Shown piece after piece: positions 24,529 to 33,906 of a stretch of DNA of 64,000 nt (position 1 is its first letter; each line of letters begins with the position of its first letter). The DNA is taken from the NCBI GenBank assembly GCA_002432805.1, contig DJGV01000016.1, positions 34,191 through 98,190 on the forward strand, in the 5' to 3' direction. This stretch comes from Fervidobacterium sp. UBA5837. GTDB taxonomy: Bacteria > Thermotogota > Thermotogae > Thermotogales > Fervidobacteriaceae. The position numbers and the translations under genes were made by a program. The notes beneath the pieces were generated by a model, which saw nothing but the letters and a program-made list of their open reading frames with translations, did not search any database and was not told where the DNA came from.

Positions 24529-27125
24529 CAGTACACTTCCCTTCTTACTATCTTTTCAAATAGTTCAAGTGCCTCTTCTATTTTCTCAATATTTCGGCCT
24601 CCAGCTTGGGCAAATGTCTGACTTCCTCCACCACCACCATCGAGTACTTTCGATACTAACTTTGCTATGTTGCCAGCACTGTAGATGGCAGTAAGTTCTT
24701 TCGGCACTTTTACGGTCAGAACTATTCTATCATTTAATTTGGATATTAGTAGTACTATTCCATTTATCCTCTCCGAAATTTCATCTGTCAGTTCTTTAAG
24801 GATAGCTGCATCCACATCGTTGAGTACCGCAGATAGATATTTAATACCTTCAAAAGTCATTGAATTATTGATGATTTCATCTATATTCACCGATTTCTTC
24901 TTTACATTCATAAGTTCCGATTGTAAAGATTTGTTGCTTTCCAAAAGTTTTTTGATCTTTTCAACGATTCCATCTTCTGGAACCTCGAGTAATTCTTTGA
25001 CTTCTGCAATCTTTTCTTCCAAACTTCTAACAAATTCAAGCGAGTTCATACCAGTTACTGCTTCAATTCTCCTAACACCTGCACTAACAGCACTTTCGGA
25101 TGTAATCTTGAAGAGTCCAATTTCTCCCGTGTTTGAAACATGCGTTCCACCACATAACTCCTCGCTGAAGTTTGAAACCTTTACTACCCTGACAAAGTCA
25201 CCGTACTTTTCATCGAACAGTGCCATTGCCCCATCCTTAACTGCTTCATCGTAGTTCTTAACTTCTGTTACAACCGGGTGGGTTGTCAAAATAATTCTAT
25301 TTACTATGTCTTCCACTTTCTTAATTTCTTCACCAGTAAGGGAATTGTAGTGTGTAAAGTCAAATCTTAGCCTCGATGGTTCTACGAGAGATCCAGCTTG
25401 TCTCACATGACTCCCCAAAACGTTTCTTAACGCTGCATGAAGTAGATGTGTGGCAGTGTGATTTCTCATTGTTGCCTTGCGCGTCTCTTCGTCAACTTGA
25501 GCAGTAACCTTGTCACCAACCGATAGCTTTCCAGTGAGTTTGCCTCTATGTACGATTACATTTTCAACAGGTGAATACGTGTGTTCTACTGTGAAATTAC
25601 CAACTTTATTGTAAATACTACCAATGTCAGCAACCTGCCCACCTTTTTCTGCATAAAATGGTGTTACATCTAAAACTATTTCACACTCACAATCGTTTGC
25701 AGCATCCACAAATGCTTCTTTGACTTTTATTTTTTGAATTGCTGCCTCCGACTTCATTGTATCATACCCTACAAAAATGCTTTCCAAACCTAAATTTTCA
25801 TAACCACTTCTCTGCGCAAATTCAACCTCACCTTGTGCCTTTCTAGATCTTTCCCTTTGCTCTTGAAGATATCCTTCAAAACTCTTTTCGTCTAGGTCAT
25901 AACCATTTTCCTGTGCAATATCTCTCAATATGTCGATTGGGAATCCATACGTATCGTACAACTTGAATGCATCTTCGGATGTTATTTTTCCGTTTGTTGC
26001 AATTATCTTCTGAATAAGATCCAATCCTCTTGAAAGGTTATTTATGAATCTGAGTTCTTCATTTCTAACGATGTTTTCGACAAATGCTTGCTTTTCTACA
26101 ATTTCCGGGTATACCTTGCCCATCTTTTGCACAACGCTATCTACTATTTTGTATAGGAATGGTTCCTTCGCGCCAAGTAATGTACCGTGGCGTAATGCCC
26201 TTCTGAGTATTCTCCTTACCACGTAACCTCTACCTTCATTTGATGGAAGCACTCCATCAGAAATCATGAACGTCACTGACCTGACATGGTCTGCAATTAC
26301 TCTTATTGATATATCTTTATTGGAATCTTGCTTGTATTTTACGTTAAGCACATTTTCAATATTCTCGATGATTGGTATGAACAAGTCGGTATCAAAATTC
26401 CAATACACGCCTTGCATCATTGCAGATATTCTTTCAAGTCCTGCACCGGTATCGATATTTTTTCTCGGTAGTGGATGCAAATTCCCTTCTTCATCTTGGT
26501 AGAATTCTGTGAAAACCAAATTCCATATCTCGATGAATCGCCCATCTGTATTTGCTGGCGTCGGTTCTTCACCTTCCGGTGCCTTTTCTTCTCTCCCAGT
26601 ATCGTAGAATATCTCTGAACAAGGTCCGCAAGGTCCCGTTGGACCAGCTGGCCCCCAGAAATTGTCATCTTTTCCCAGTCTCAATATCTTGTGAGCTGGT
26701 ATACCCAAGTTCTCCCAAATACTGAACGAGGCGTCATCATCTTGATAGATGGAGACCCAAAGTTTCTCTTCAGGCATGCCAAGGACTTGTGTAACAAATT
26801 CCCAAGCCCACTCGATCGCTTCTTTTTTAAAATAATCCCCGAATGAAAAATTGCCCAGCATCTCGAAAAATGTATGATGTCGTGGCGTTCTTCCCACGTT
26901 TTCTATATCGTTTGTTCTAACACATTTTTGGCAAGTTGTTGCCCTCAAGTAAACTGGATCAACTTTCCCCCAAAATATCGGTTTGAATGGCACCATACCT
27001 GCAACTGTGAACATAAGCTGTGGATCATCGGGAATCAAAGAAGCACTTGGTAACCTCTTGTGCCCCTTTTTTTCAAAAAAGCTCAGGTATTCTTCTCTTA
27101 TCTCCTCACTAGTCATGAATCTCAA
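24528..27125 (-). CDS. alaS: Alanyl-tRNA synthetase
   Basis: 865 aa from TTG 27125 (GGAGGTG 6 bases upstream); ATG 27116 is a possible but poorly spaced alternative. Charges tRNA-Ala. The N-terminal class II catalytic domain has FTVAGMVPFKPIF and RTPRHHTFFEMLGNFSFGDYFK. The editing domain has HTATHLLHAAL and CGGTHVSNTG (zinc ligands). The C-terminal C-Ala domain ends with LDGGGGGSQTFAQAGG. Full length. First gene of a run with mreB, mreC-like and the GGDEF-like gene. Confidence 0.97.
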   Translation of the reverse strand: MRFMTSEEIREEYLSFFEKKGHKRLPSASLIPDDPQLMFTVAGMVPFKPIFWGKVDPVYLRATTCQKCVRTNDIENVGRTPRHHTFFEMLGNFSFGDYFKKEAIEWAWEFVTQVLGMPEEKLWVSIYQDDDASFSIWENLGIPAHKILRLGKDDNFWGPAGPTGPCGPCSEIFYDTGREEKAPEGEEPTPANTDGRFIEIWNLVFTEFYQDEEGNLHPLPRKNIDTGAGLERISAMMQGVYWNFDTDLFIPIIENIENVLNVKYKQDSNKDISIRVIADHVRSVTFMISDGVLPSNEGRGYVVRRILRRALRHGTLLGAKEPFLYKIVDSVVQKMGKVYPEIVEKQAFVENIVRNEELRFINNLSRGLDLIQKIIATNGKITSEDAFKLYDTYGFPIDILRDIAQENGYDLDEKSFEGYLQEQRERSRKAQGEVEFAQRSGYENLGLESIFVGYDTMKSEAAIQKIKVKEAFVDAANDCECEIVLDVTPFYAEKGGQVADIGSIYNKVGNFTVEHTYSPVENVIVHRGKLTGKLSVGDKVTAQVDEETRKATMRNHTATHLLHAALRNVLGSHVRQAGSLVEPSRLRFDFTHYNSLTGEEIKKVEDIVNRIILTTHPVVTEVKNYDEAVKDGAMALFDEKYGDFVRVVKVSNFSEELCGGTHVSNTGEIGLFKITSESAVSAGVRRIEAVTGMNSLEFVRSLEEKIAEVKELLEVPEDGIVEKIKKLLESNKSLQSELMNVKKKSVNIDEIINNSMTFEGIKYLSAVLNDVDAAILKELTDEISERINGIVLLISKLNDRIVLTVKVPKELTAIYSAGNIAKLVSKVLDGGGGGSQTFAQAGGRNIEKIEEALELFEKIVRREVY

Positions 27126-27194
27126 TTAAAGCACCTCCAATTACTTTGCCATCTACCAATCTAGTTAATTTCAATATTTCCATTATAGTTAATC

Positions 27195-28040
27195 TCAATA
27201 AAAAATCTGAAGAATTATATACATAATTGGTGTTATAAAAAGCAGACCATCTATCCTGTCAAGAATCCCACCATGTCCCGGCATGAGATTGCCTAGGTGT
27301 TTTACACCGTAATGTCGTTTTATAGACGATTCAAATAAATCACCGAACGTATCGAATATACCAGTTACTATCGACAAGAAAATTGTGAATGGAAGAGAAA
27401 ATTTCATATTTGCATTGAAAAACAAGTTTGCAAGATTTTGATAAAGAAGGATGTATAAGAACGTGCCAAATATGCCTCCGAAAAATCCTTCCCAACTCTT
27501 GTTTGGACTGTAATAACTGTGCAATTTATGTTTCCCACCGGTAGATACACCGAACGCATATGCGAAACTATCGTATGCCCAACTCAATGTAAGAGTAAGC
27601 AGCGCTATCGCGGCCCCATAAAGATCGTATATCGGTAAGAAGAACGACAAAAGGAAACTGACATATATCAAAGCAGTTACATAGGCAAAATGTGCTTCGG
27701 TTACTGCCTCTTTATCTTTGACTTTTGATAATGTCAAAACGCTTCCCGTTATGTAGAGTGTAGCCAACAGTTCCATAGGATTATCTCTAAAAGCTACACC
27801 ATACAATACTGGGTAGAGCGTAACTACCGCAGTGTACATCACCACAAGACTCATTCCGTGCTTCTTAATGACGGTGAAAAACAATTCTGAAGCACCTATC
27901 ATTACTATTGTTGCAACGAGACCAACTAAGCTCGAATATGATACGAAACATAACAGCACAAAAGGCGCAACTACTAACGCACTTATAAGCCTTTGAACAA
28001 ATTCTTTCTTAGGCGATTGCTGGTTGTTATCTTTATCCAT
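27195..28040 (-). CDS. cdsA: Phosphatidate cytidylyltransferase
   Basis: 281 aa, ATG 28040, overlapping uppS by 8 bases. Integral membrane enzyme with about eight helices that makes CDP-diacylglycerol for phospholipid synthesis. The C-terminal family signature is recognisable as SSIKRHYGVKHLGNLMPGHG followed by GILDRID. Two positions differ from the usual pattern: H248 replaces the Asp after the second Lys (KD becomes KH), and Met replaces the Leu/Ile/Phe before PGHGG. The metal-binding DRxD is intact, so activity is likely. Neighbours uppS, frr and the IspF fusion form the common tsf/frr-uppS-cdsA arrangement. Confidence 0.93.
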   Translation of the reverse strand: MDKDNNQQSPKKEFVQRLISALVVAPFVLLCFVSYSSLVGLVATIVMIGASELFFTVIKKHGMSLVVMYTAVVTLYPVLYGVAFRDNPMELLATLYITGSVLTLSKVKDKEAVTEAHFAYVTALIYVSFLLSFFLPIYDLYGAAIALLTLTLSWAYDSFAYAFGVSTGGKHKLHSYYSPNKSWEGFFGGIFGTFLYILLYQNLANLFFNANMKFSLPFTIFLSIVTGIFDTFGDLFESSIKRHYGVKHLGNLMPGHGGILDRIDGLLFITPIMYIILQIFY

Positions 28041-28758
28041 TCCTATTTAACCCCCCGAATCTTCTATCACGGCCTTGGTAGGCTTCAATTGCTCTTTTCA
28101 ACTCTTCCTCGCTGAACTCAGGCCAAAGTAAATTCGAAAAGTAAAACTCACTGTAAGCTATTTCCCAAAGAAGGAAATTGCTTATTCTCATCTCTCCCGA
28201 GGTGCGAATGACTAAATCCGGGTCAGGTACGTCGGGTGCATATAGATAATTCCTAAATGTCTGTTCATCTATATGGTGATTATCTTCATTGAGCATATTC
28301 TTTACAGCATCGACTATTTCTGACCTTCCACCATAGTTAATTGCCAAAATTGCTTGTATTTTCCCGTTGTCTTTCGTTTTTTCTTCGTATTCAAAGCACT
28401 TTGCTTTTACATTGTCCGGTAGTTCTTCAAGCCTCCCGATGAATCTCAATCTAACATTCTCTTTGTTCATCCTTTCGTAGAATTCTTCAATCTTTTCAAC
28501 CAAGAGATTGAATATGAAATTTATCTCTTCTGGTGGCCTTTTCCAATTTTCTGTTGAAAACGCATAGAACGTTGCATGCTTGACACCAATATTCGAACAC
28601 CATCTAACAACGTCTTCTATTTTGTAAGTTCCCATATAATGACCGTATGTTCTTGGTTTGCCTTGCTTTTTTGCCCACCGACCATTGCCATCCATGATAA
28701 ACGCAATATGTTGAATATGTTGAGGGAGATCAGAAGTTATCTGTTTTTTTTCAAACAT
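28033..28758 (-). CDS. uppS: Isoprenyl (undecaprenyl) diphosphate synthase
   Basis: 241 aa, ATG 28758 overlapping the frr stop by one base (TGATG). cis-Prenyltransferase that makes the lipid carrier for peptidoglycan and polysaccharides. HIAFIMDGNGRWAKK holds the catalytic Asp; TYGHYMGT, YAFSTENWKRP, and the C-terminal DLVIRTSGEMRISNFLLWE and YSEFYF motifs are all present. Next to cdsA and the IspF fusion, so isoprenoid precursor and use are encoded together. Confidence 0.96.
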   Translation of the reverse strand: MFEKKQITSDLPQHIQHIAFIMDGNGRWAKKQGKPRTYGHYMGTYKIEDVVRWCSNIGVKHATFYAFSTENWKRPPEEINFIFNLLVEKIEEFYERMNKENVRLRFIGRLEELPDNVKAKCFEYEEKTKDNGKIQAILAINYGGRSEIVDAVKNMLNEDNHHIDEQTFRNYLYAPDVPDPDLVIRTSGEMRISNFLLWEIAYSEFYFSNLLWPEFSEEELKRAIEAYQGRDRRFGGLNRNG

Positions 28759-29312
28759 CAGAATTCCATAATCTCCTTTTCTTTATTCTCGAAAAGCCTG
28801 TCGAGTTCTGCAATGTATTTGTCAGTCACATTTTGGATTTCTTTTTCGATTTTTTTCTCATCATCTTCCGAAATTTCTCCGTCTTTTTTCTTGTCTTTCA
28901 CTTCTTTAAGCACATCTCTTCTGATATTTCTGATTGCAATTTTACCTTCTTCAATTATTTCTTTGGCTTTCTTAACCCATTTCTGCCTCTGTTCGGTTGT
29001 GGGCGAGGGAAAACTTATCCTCACGACGTTACCATCGTTAATCGGTGTGAGTCCCAAGTCACTTGCAAGTATCGCCTTTTCAATTGCGCCTAGTAAGTTT
29101 CTCTCCCACGGTTTTATAGATATCTGTCTTTCTTCGGTCGTAATTTGAGCAATTTGAAGTACAGGAGTTGGCGTTCCGTAATAGTCTACTTTAATATCTT
29201 CCAATACTGCAGGTGAGGCTCTTCCAGTTCTCAAATGTTTTAATTCTTCCGAAATCTTTTCCACCGATTTTTTCATCTTCTCTTCCGTTGACTTAACATA
29301 ATTACCAGCCAT
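28758..29312 (-). CDS. frr: Ribosome recycling factor
   Basis: 184 aa from ATG 29312 (GGAGGTG upstream); the open frame extends 19 codons further without support. Splits post-termination ribosomes with EF-G. LRTGRASPAVLEDIKVDYYG and the C-terminal three-helix arm (KKKDGEISEDDEKKIEKEIQ) identify it. Full length. Confidence 0.96.
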   Translation of the reverse strand: MAGNYVKSTEEKMKKSVEKISEELKHLRTGRASPAVLEDIKVDYYGTPTPVLQIAQITTEERQISIKPWERNLLGAIEKAILASDLGLTPINDGNVVRISFPSPTTEQRQKWVKKAKEIIEEGKIAIRNIRRDVLKEVKDKKKDGEISEDDEKKIEKEIQNVTDKYIAELDRLFENKEKEIMEF

Positions 29313-29369
29313 AAGTTCACCTCCATCTGCTTTTACATGCTTCTGTCTTTGTGTTGAAAATCTATACAT

Positions 29370-30350
29370 TCATATCCTATTGATGTTACTTATGCACATC
29401 GCAGTTACACCTTTCATATCTGATTCAGGATAAACGTTGTTTCCGGACTTGAATTTCACAGAAACAGGGCACCTCAATACTGATTCAAGTGATGCAATTA
29501 TCTGTTCCCTATATTCCCTAAGTCTAATTGGCGAGATTACAACACAATCTATCGAAGATGCGAAGTATCCTCTTTTGTTTATATCGTTCATAACAAGCTG
29601 AAGCATCTCTAAACTCTTTCTACCATTGTTCTCTTCATTTTCAGGAAAAAGTGCACCAATATCCTCTTTGTAAATCATACCAACCAAACTATCTATTATC
29701 GCATGTGTTAGTACATCTGCATCGGAATGACCAGACAGTCCCAATTTTGAATCTATTTCAATACCACCGATGATAAGTTTTCTTCCCATCACAAGTGGAT
29801 GTGTATCCCAGCCGATTCCAGATAAATTCTCGTAATCACAGAATTTTTCAAAACGTTTGAGTTTAGGATGTGCCGATTTCACCTCGTGAAATCCAAAACT
29901 TGTAAAAAGTTTTTCGTCGGATGTATCAGCTATTATTTTCTTGTACCTATTAGATTTTATAAAATTATATAACAAGAATTCCTTCGTTTCTCCATACAAC
30001 GACACTATGTATAAATCATCCACAGAAAAGTCTATTAGAAGTCTTTCGATGATGTATATCATCTTTGATCCAACTGGAAATATCTTAAGGCCAAGAACTT
30101 TAAACCATTTTTGATATCCACGCCTGAAAACTGACTTATCACCGTACAGTAGTACGCCTTTTATTTCTTCTCTTTCTTGCATAACTATAGCGTTAGATTT
30201 TATGAAAGGTGGAATATCATCGTCAAATGCCTCTTTTATATACCTCACAGCGTTTTTTCCAAAAAGTTCGTCGTAAAATTCTTTCTTGTCTAAATATACC
30301 ATGTTCACTACTTGATCTATATTTTGACCAGTTATTTTGACTTGTTCCAA
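29370..30350 (-). CDS. ispF: Fusion of a GNAT-like domain with IspF (2-C-methyl-D-erythritol 2,4-cyclodiphosphate synthase)
   Basis: 326 aa from TTG 30350 (AGGGGTG upstream). Residues 178-326 are an IspF: GWDTHPL gives metal ligands D182 and H184, GHSDADVLTHAIID gives H216, and DIGALFPE follows. The CDP/phosphate loop near the C-terminus is FKSGNN rather than the common TTTE. Residues 1-165 do not belong to IspF. They look like a GNAT acetyltransferase-type fold (AIVMQEREEIKGVLLYG, a mid region with IIERLLIDFSVDDLYIVSLYG, then KKIIADTSDEKLFTSFGFHEV, typical of the GNAT end). IspF is usually alone or fused to IspD, so this arrangement is odd. IspF activity in the MEP pathway is likely; the role of the front domain is unknown. 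Confidence 0.85.
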   Translation of the reverse strand: MEQVKITGQNIDQVVNMVYLDKKEFYDELFGKNAVRYIKEAFDDDIPPFIKSNAIVMQEREEIKGVLLYGDKSVFRRGYQKWFKVLGLKIFPVGSKMIYIIERLLIDFSVDDLYIVSLYGETKEFLLYNFIKSNRYKKIIADTSDEKLFTSFGFHEVKSAHPKLKRFEKFCDYENLSGIGWDTHPLVMGRKLIIGGIEIDSKLGLSGHSDADVLTHAIIDSLVGMIYKEDIGALFPENEENNGRKSLEMLQLVMNDINKRGYFASSIDCVVISPIRLREYREQIIASLESVLRCPVSVKFKSGNNVYPESDMKGVTAMCISNINRI

Positions 30351-30401
30351 TGTATCACCCCTAACATAGGTTATGAACGCCTAACTCTGTATAATAGACT
30401 T

Positions 30402-31400
30402 TTATTTCATAAATAGATAAGTTATTATTAGCAGCGCAGCTGTGAGGAGTATCGTTGTTATGAATGCAATTAACAGTTCACTCCCCGTTGACGAAGGCAC
30501 CTCAACTCTTATATTCATCTTACCATCTTCCCTTTCCTTACCAGAGACATCACGCCTTTTCTTCTTCAAAAAATATGTTTCATCGCTTAGTATTTTCAGC
30601 GAAGGGCTTATCAAAGCCTTTGCAATAATGCCATCGAAGAGTTCAACTTTAATCAAAAACAGTGTATCATCTCTAATTTTCACTATTTCTTTACTGATCA
30701 ACGTTGCCTCAATAGAACTCTTGTTTTTATCAAAATTTGGTATATTATTTACTATATCTTTTACTATATCTTTTTGGAATTTTCCTGGATCTAATATTAC
30801 AACAGGTAATCTATCTTCGACATCGAATTGGACGATCGAGGTACCGTTTATCGGATCTATCACCGGAAAAACTTCTGGAAGTTCGGCAATGTCTGGCCTT
30901 GAATAGATCTTCTTGATATTTTCATCACCGAAACTATCGTAAACGGTTGAAAAAGTTAGAGTTGAATATTCCTCAAGAGACATCCCTTGAGTCCGTACAA
31001 CAACGTCCATTTTTGGACTCCATTCTTCAAAAAGGTTCTGAACAACTATTCTTATTACCTCGTTATCCGATTCCGATATCGCAGTTGAAAATTCTATTCC
31101 GAGAGGTATTTTCCCTCTTCTGTTCATCATGTTGTTTATATAGGCAAGAAAAGCTAAAGTTACATCATAAACTCCTGTAACTTCCTTTAACTGGGACCTA
31201 ACCCCCTCGATTTTTTCTTTAAAATCACTTAAATTCTCCTCAAGTGTTATTTCATCTAGCATATTGGAATACCTCAATGGTACAACGATAAAATCGTATT
31301 CCGGGGCATTGTTGGTCTTTCCAAAAAAATAACCAACTATATCTTCTGCTGTGCCCTTGCTACGTGCTCTGACCTTTATGAAATAAAGATCCAATCTCAT
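30402..31400 (-). CDS. Unknown protein with C-terminal membrane anchor
   Basis: 332 aa from ATG 31400 (AAGGGGG very close upstream); a TTG at 31418 is an alternative start without a ribosome site. No signal peptide; charged and mixed alpha/beta over most of the length, with one hydrophobic helix at the very end (LLIAFITTILLTAALLIITY) followed by two to four residues, so it looks tail-anchored with the bulk in the cytoplasm. I recognise no family or motif. It lies 51 bases upstream of the IspF fusion and downstream of glgC. Confidence 0.7.
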   Translation of the reverse strand: MRLDLYFIKVRARSKGTAEDIVGYFFGKTNNAPEYDFIVVPLRYSNMLDEITLEENLSDFKEKIEGVRSQLKEVTGVYDVTLAFLAYINNMMNRRGKIPLGIEFSTAISESDNEVIRIVVQNLFEEWSPKMDVVVRTQGMSLEEYSTLTFSTVYDSFGDENIKKIYSRPDIAELPEVFPVIDPINGTSIVQFDVEDRLPVVILDPGKFQKDIVKDIVNNIPNFDKNKSSIEATLISKEIVKIRDDTLFLIKVELFDGIIAKALISPSLKILSDETYFLKKKRRDVSGKEREDGKMNIRVEVPSSTGSELLIAFITTILLTAALLIITYLFMK

Positions 31401-31425
31401 TTCCCCCTTGCTAACCAAATATTAC

Positions 31426-31443
31426 TTGTCAAACAATTGACAA
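31426..31443. repeat. Inverted repeat between glgC and the tail-anchored protein gene
   Basis: TTGTCAA and TTGACAA are 7-bp arms around a 4-base loop. It lies just after the glgC stop (minus strand) and could be a weak processing hairpin; there is no T-run, so it is not a convincing terminator. Confidence 0.4.
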
Positions 31444-31452
31444 ATATACCAA

Positions 31453-32700
31453 TTAAATATAATATCCACCGCTTGCGAGCTTTGTACTCTTTGGTACGAT
31501 CCTGTCGTTACCTACTACAACATTCTTTCCGATCTCACAATCTTCTTCTATGATACTATCCATGCCAATGACTGTTATGTGTGAATCATATACTTTTCTG
31601 TCGTAGGTACTTTCGGCAAAATTACCTATGCCAATCTTACATCCATCTTTTATCACAGTATTTTCAGATATTATCGAATCTTCTATGACAACATTCTTTC
31701 CTACAACAACCCTTGTCATGATCACGCTATTTTTTATAATGCTTCCTTCACCGATTGTAACACCTTGAGAGATAACACTGGCATCTACAGTACCATAAAT
31801 CTCGCATCCTTCACTGATTATGGAATTCCTTACAGTTCTTTCATCAGATATGTAAGCAGGTTGCATTTCTTCGGATTTTGTATAAACGCGCCAATTGGGA
31901 TCATAGAGATTGAATGGAGGAATTGGCCGAGTCAACTCCAAATTTGTCTCCCAGTAAGAAAGTATCGTTCCAACATCTCTCCAATAACCTTCAAATGGGA
32001 ACGCGTATACCTTTTCCGTTGAGAGAATTTTCGGTATCACGTTCTTCCCAAAGTCGTGTTCGCTCGTCTCATCTTTTGCATCTTCTATCAAGACCTTCCT
32101 TATGAAATCCCACGTAAAAACATATATGCCAAGTGATGCCAAATTGGACTTCGGTTCTTTTGGTTTCTCTTGGAATTCCACTACTTTGTTATCTATGTCT
32201 GTGACCATTATACCGAATCTGTGAGCTTCATTCAATGGCACTTCCATGCAAGCGATCGTGGCTACTGCGCCTTTTGATATATGATAATATACAAATTCGC
32301 TGTAATCCATCGAGTATATGTGATCTCCGGACAGTACAACGATATATTCAGGTTGATGTTCATCAACAAATTCTATGTTTTGGTAGACCGCATCAGCAGT
32401 CCCCTTAAACCATATGCTTTCAGTCAGCGTCGAATAAGGTTGAAGAATGGTCACCCCGCCACCTTTTCTATCGAGATCCCATGGCTTGCCGATTCCTATG
32501 TGTCTATTCAACAAATGCGGTCTATACTGAGTTAGAACGCCTATGCTATATATACCTGAATTAACGCAATTGCTCAATGTGAAATCAATTATCCTGTATT
32601 TTCCACCAAATTGTACGGCTGGTTTTGGTATTTTTTCGGTTAAAAATCCCAACCTAGTTCCTTGTCCTCCTGCAAGTATTAATCCCAATATATTCTGCAT
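31453..32700 (-). CDS. glgC: Glucose-1-phosphate adenylyltransferase, catalytic subunit
   Basis: 415 aa, ATG 32700. Makes ADP-glucose from ATP and glucose 1-phosphate for glycogen. LILAGGQGTRLGFLTEKIPKP is the nucleotide-binding signature. FGGKYRIIDFTLSN, GTADAVYQN, LSGDHIYSMDY and VGTILSYWE are typical. The C-terminal part is a left-handed beta-helix of hexapeptide repeats. Lies 35 bases after glgD in the same operon, as in other bacteria that use GlgC-GlgD heteromers. Confidence 0.95.
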   Translation of the reverse strand: MQNILGLILAGGQGTRLGFLTEKIPKPAVQFGGKYRIIDFTLSNCVNSGIYSIGVLTQYRPHLLNRHIGIGKPWDLDRKGGGVTILQPYSTLTESIWFKGTADAVYQNIEFVDEHQPEYIVVLSGDHIYSMDYSEFVYYHISKGAVATIACMEVPLNEAHRFGIMVTDIDNKVVEFQEKPKEPKSNLASLGIYVFTWDFIRKVLIEDAKDETSEHDFGKNVIPKILSTEKVYAFPFEGYWRDVGTILSYWETNLELTRPIPPFNLYDPNWRVYTKSEEMQPAYISDERTVRNSIISEGCEIYGTVDASVISQGVTIGEGSIIKNSVIMTRVVVGKNVVIEDSIISENTVIKDGCKIGIGNFAESTYDRKVYDSHITVIGMDSIIEEDCEIGKNVVVGNDRIVPKSTKLASGGYYI

Positions 32701-32735
32701 AGCATCATCTCCCCCATATGCTTTTTAGACCTATG

Positions 32736-33851
32736 CTATATGACCATCCACTTTTCCAATACAACAGGTTCGAAGTCACCGACTAACACCTGTTCTGCCC
32801 TAATCATGCAGTTCTTATCGACAATCGCGTTCTTTACCAATGCGCCTTCTTCTATAATTGAATCTTGCATGATTATAGAATTTTCGACACGTGCACCTGC
32901 TTTGACTATAACTCCTCTGAAGAGTATTGAATTTTTGACAATGCCGGATACTATACAACCATCTGAAATCATAGAATTGGAGACCTTTGCCGTACCTGTG
33001 AACTTTGCTGGGGGATAGTCTTTCAATTTTGTATATACTCTACCATATTTTATGAAGAGTTCCTCGCGGAGCTGCTTGCTATTGAGTATTTCCATGTTTG
33101 TTTTGTAATATTCATCTATGCCTTTCTTTACGTTGCGCCAATATCCATTAAATTCATAAGCATAGACTCTCAATTTTGAAAGGTTGGGAATTATGACATC
33201 CAAAAGTAGATCGTACTTACCAGACGGAACGGTATCGTACAATAAATCGAGAAGTAGGAATTTATTTATGAAATATATGCCTAAAAATGCCTTTCGTGCT
33301 GGAGGATTATCAATCTTTTCGTGAATTTCGACTATCCTGCCGTCTTCGTTTGTTACCACGGAACCATACTGCGTCATATCGTATGTTTCATCGAGTTCTT
33401 TAACCACCAATGTAACGTCTGCACCTTTTGCAAAATGGAAACTGAAGAGATCATTGTAGAGCATTTTATATATGTGATCTCCTGAACCTATCAAAACGTA
33501 GTCTTCATCGCCTCGTCTGAGAATAGTTGTGTTTTGGAATATCGCATCGGCAGTACCACGATACCAGTATTCACCCGTCATGCCTAAGTACGGTTGGAGA
33601 ATGTACAGACCACCATTTTTTCTATCCAAATCCCACTCTTTTCCGGAACCAAGGTGGTCCATGAGACTTCGAGGATTGTATTGTGTCAGCACACCCACTT
33701 TGTAGATTCCGGAATTAACCATATTGCTCAAAATGAAATCAATTGCCCTGTATTTACCAAAAACGGGCAAAGCAGCACTCGCTCTTTTGTACACTAACTT
33801 TCCAAGCGCATCACTCTTTCCACCAGCCAATATGAGCCCGAGAGCTTTCAT
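32736..33851 (-). CDS. glgD: Glucose-1-phosphate adenylyltransferase regulatory subunit GlgD
   Basis: 371 aa, ATG 33851 with AAAGGGGTG upstream. Same fold as GlgC but the nucleotide loop has degenerated: LILAGGKSDALGKLVYKRA lacks the GxGTRL signature kept in the partner. FGKYRAIDFILSN, YRGTADAIFQN and IGSGDHIYKM remain. GlgD proteins modulate GlgC in a mixed complex. Followed by glgC. Confidence 0.94.
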   Translation of the reverse strand: MKALGLILAGGKSDALGKLVYKRASAALPVFGKYRAIDFILSNMVNSGIYKVGVLTQYNPRSLMDHLGSGKEWDLDRKNGGLYILQPYLGMTGEYWYRGTADAIFQNTTILRRGDEDYVLIGSGDHIYKMLYNDLFSFHFAKGADVTLVVKELDETYDMTQYGSVVTNEDGRIVEIHEKIDNPPARKAFLGIYFINKFLLLDLLYDTVPSGKYDLLLDVIIPNLSKLRVYAYEFNGYWRNVKKGIDEYYKTNMEILNSKQLREELFIKYGRVYTKLKDYPPAKFTGTAKVSNSMISDGCIVSGIVKNSILFRGVIVKAGARVENSIIMQDSIIEEGALVKNAIVDKNCMIRAEQVLVGDFEPVVLEKWMVI

Positions 33852-33906
33852 CCTATCACACCCCTTTGGATAGTGTGGGAAAATTTCTATCTCTTGCAGT
33901 CTCTTA

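Noticed and set aside
24685..25254. 189-codon plus-strand open frame within alaS
   Set aside because: Antisense shadow of a conserved synthetase domain, Ser-rich as expected from reversed codons.
28576..29148. 190-codon plus-strand open frame over uppS and frr
   Set aside because: Antisense to two certain genes and rich in Phe/Ser as expected from the reverse of Lys/Glu-rich frr.
31426..31443. Terminator after glgC
   Set aside because: Seven-bp AT-rich stem and no T-run; listed only as an inverted repeat.
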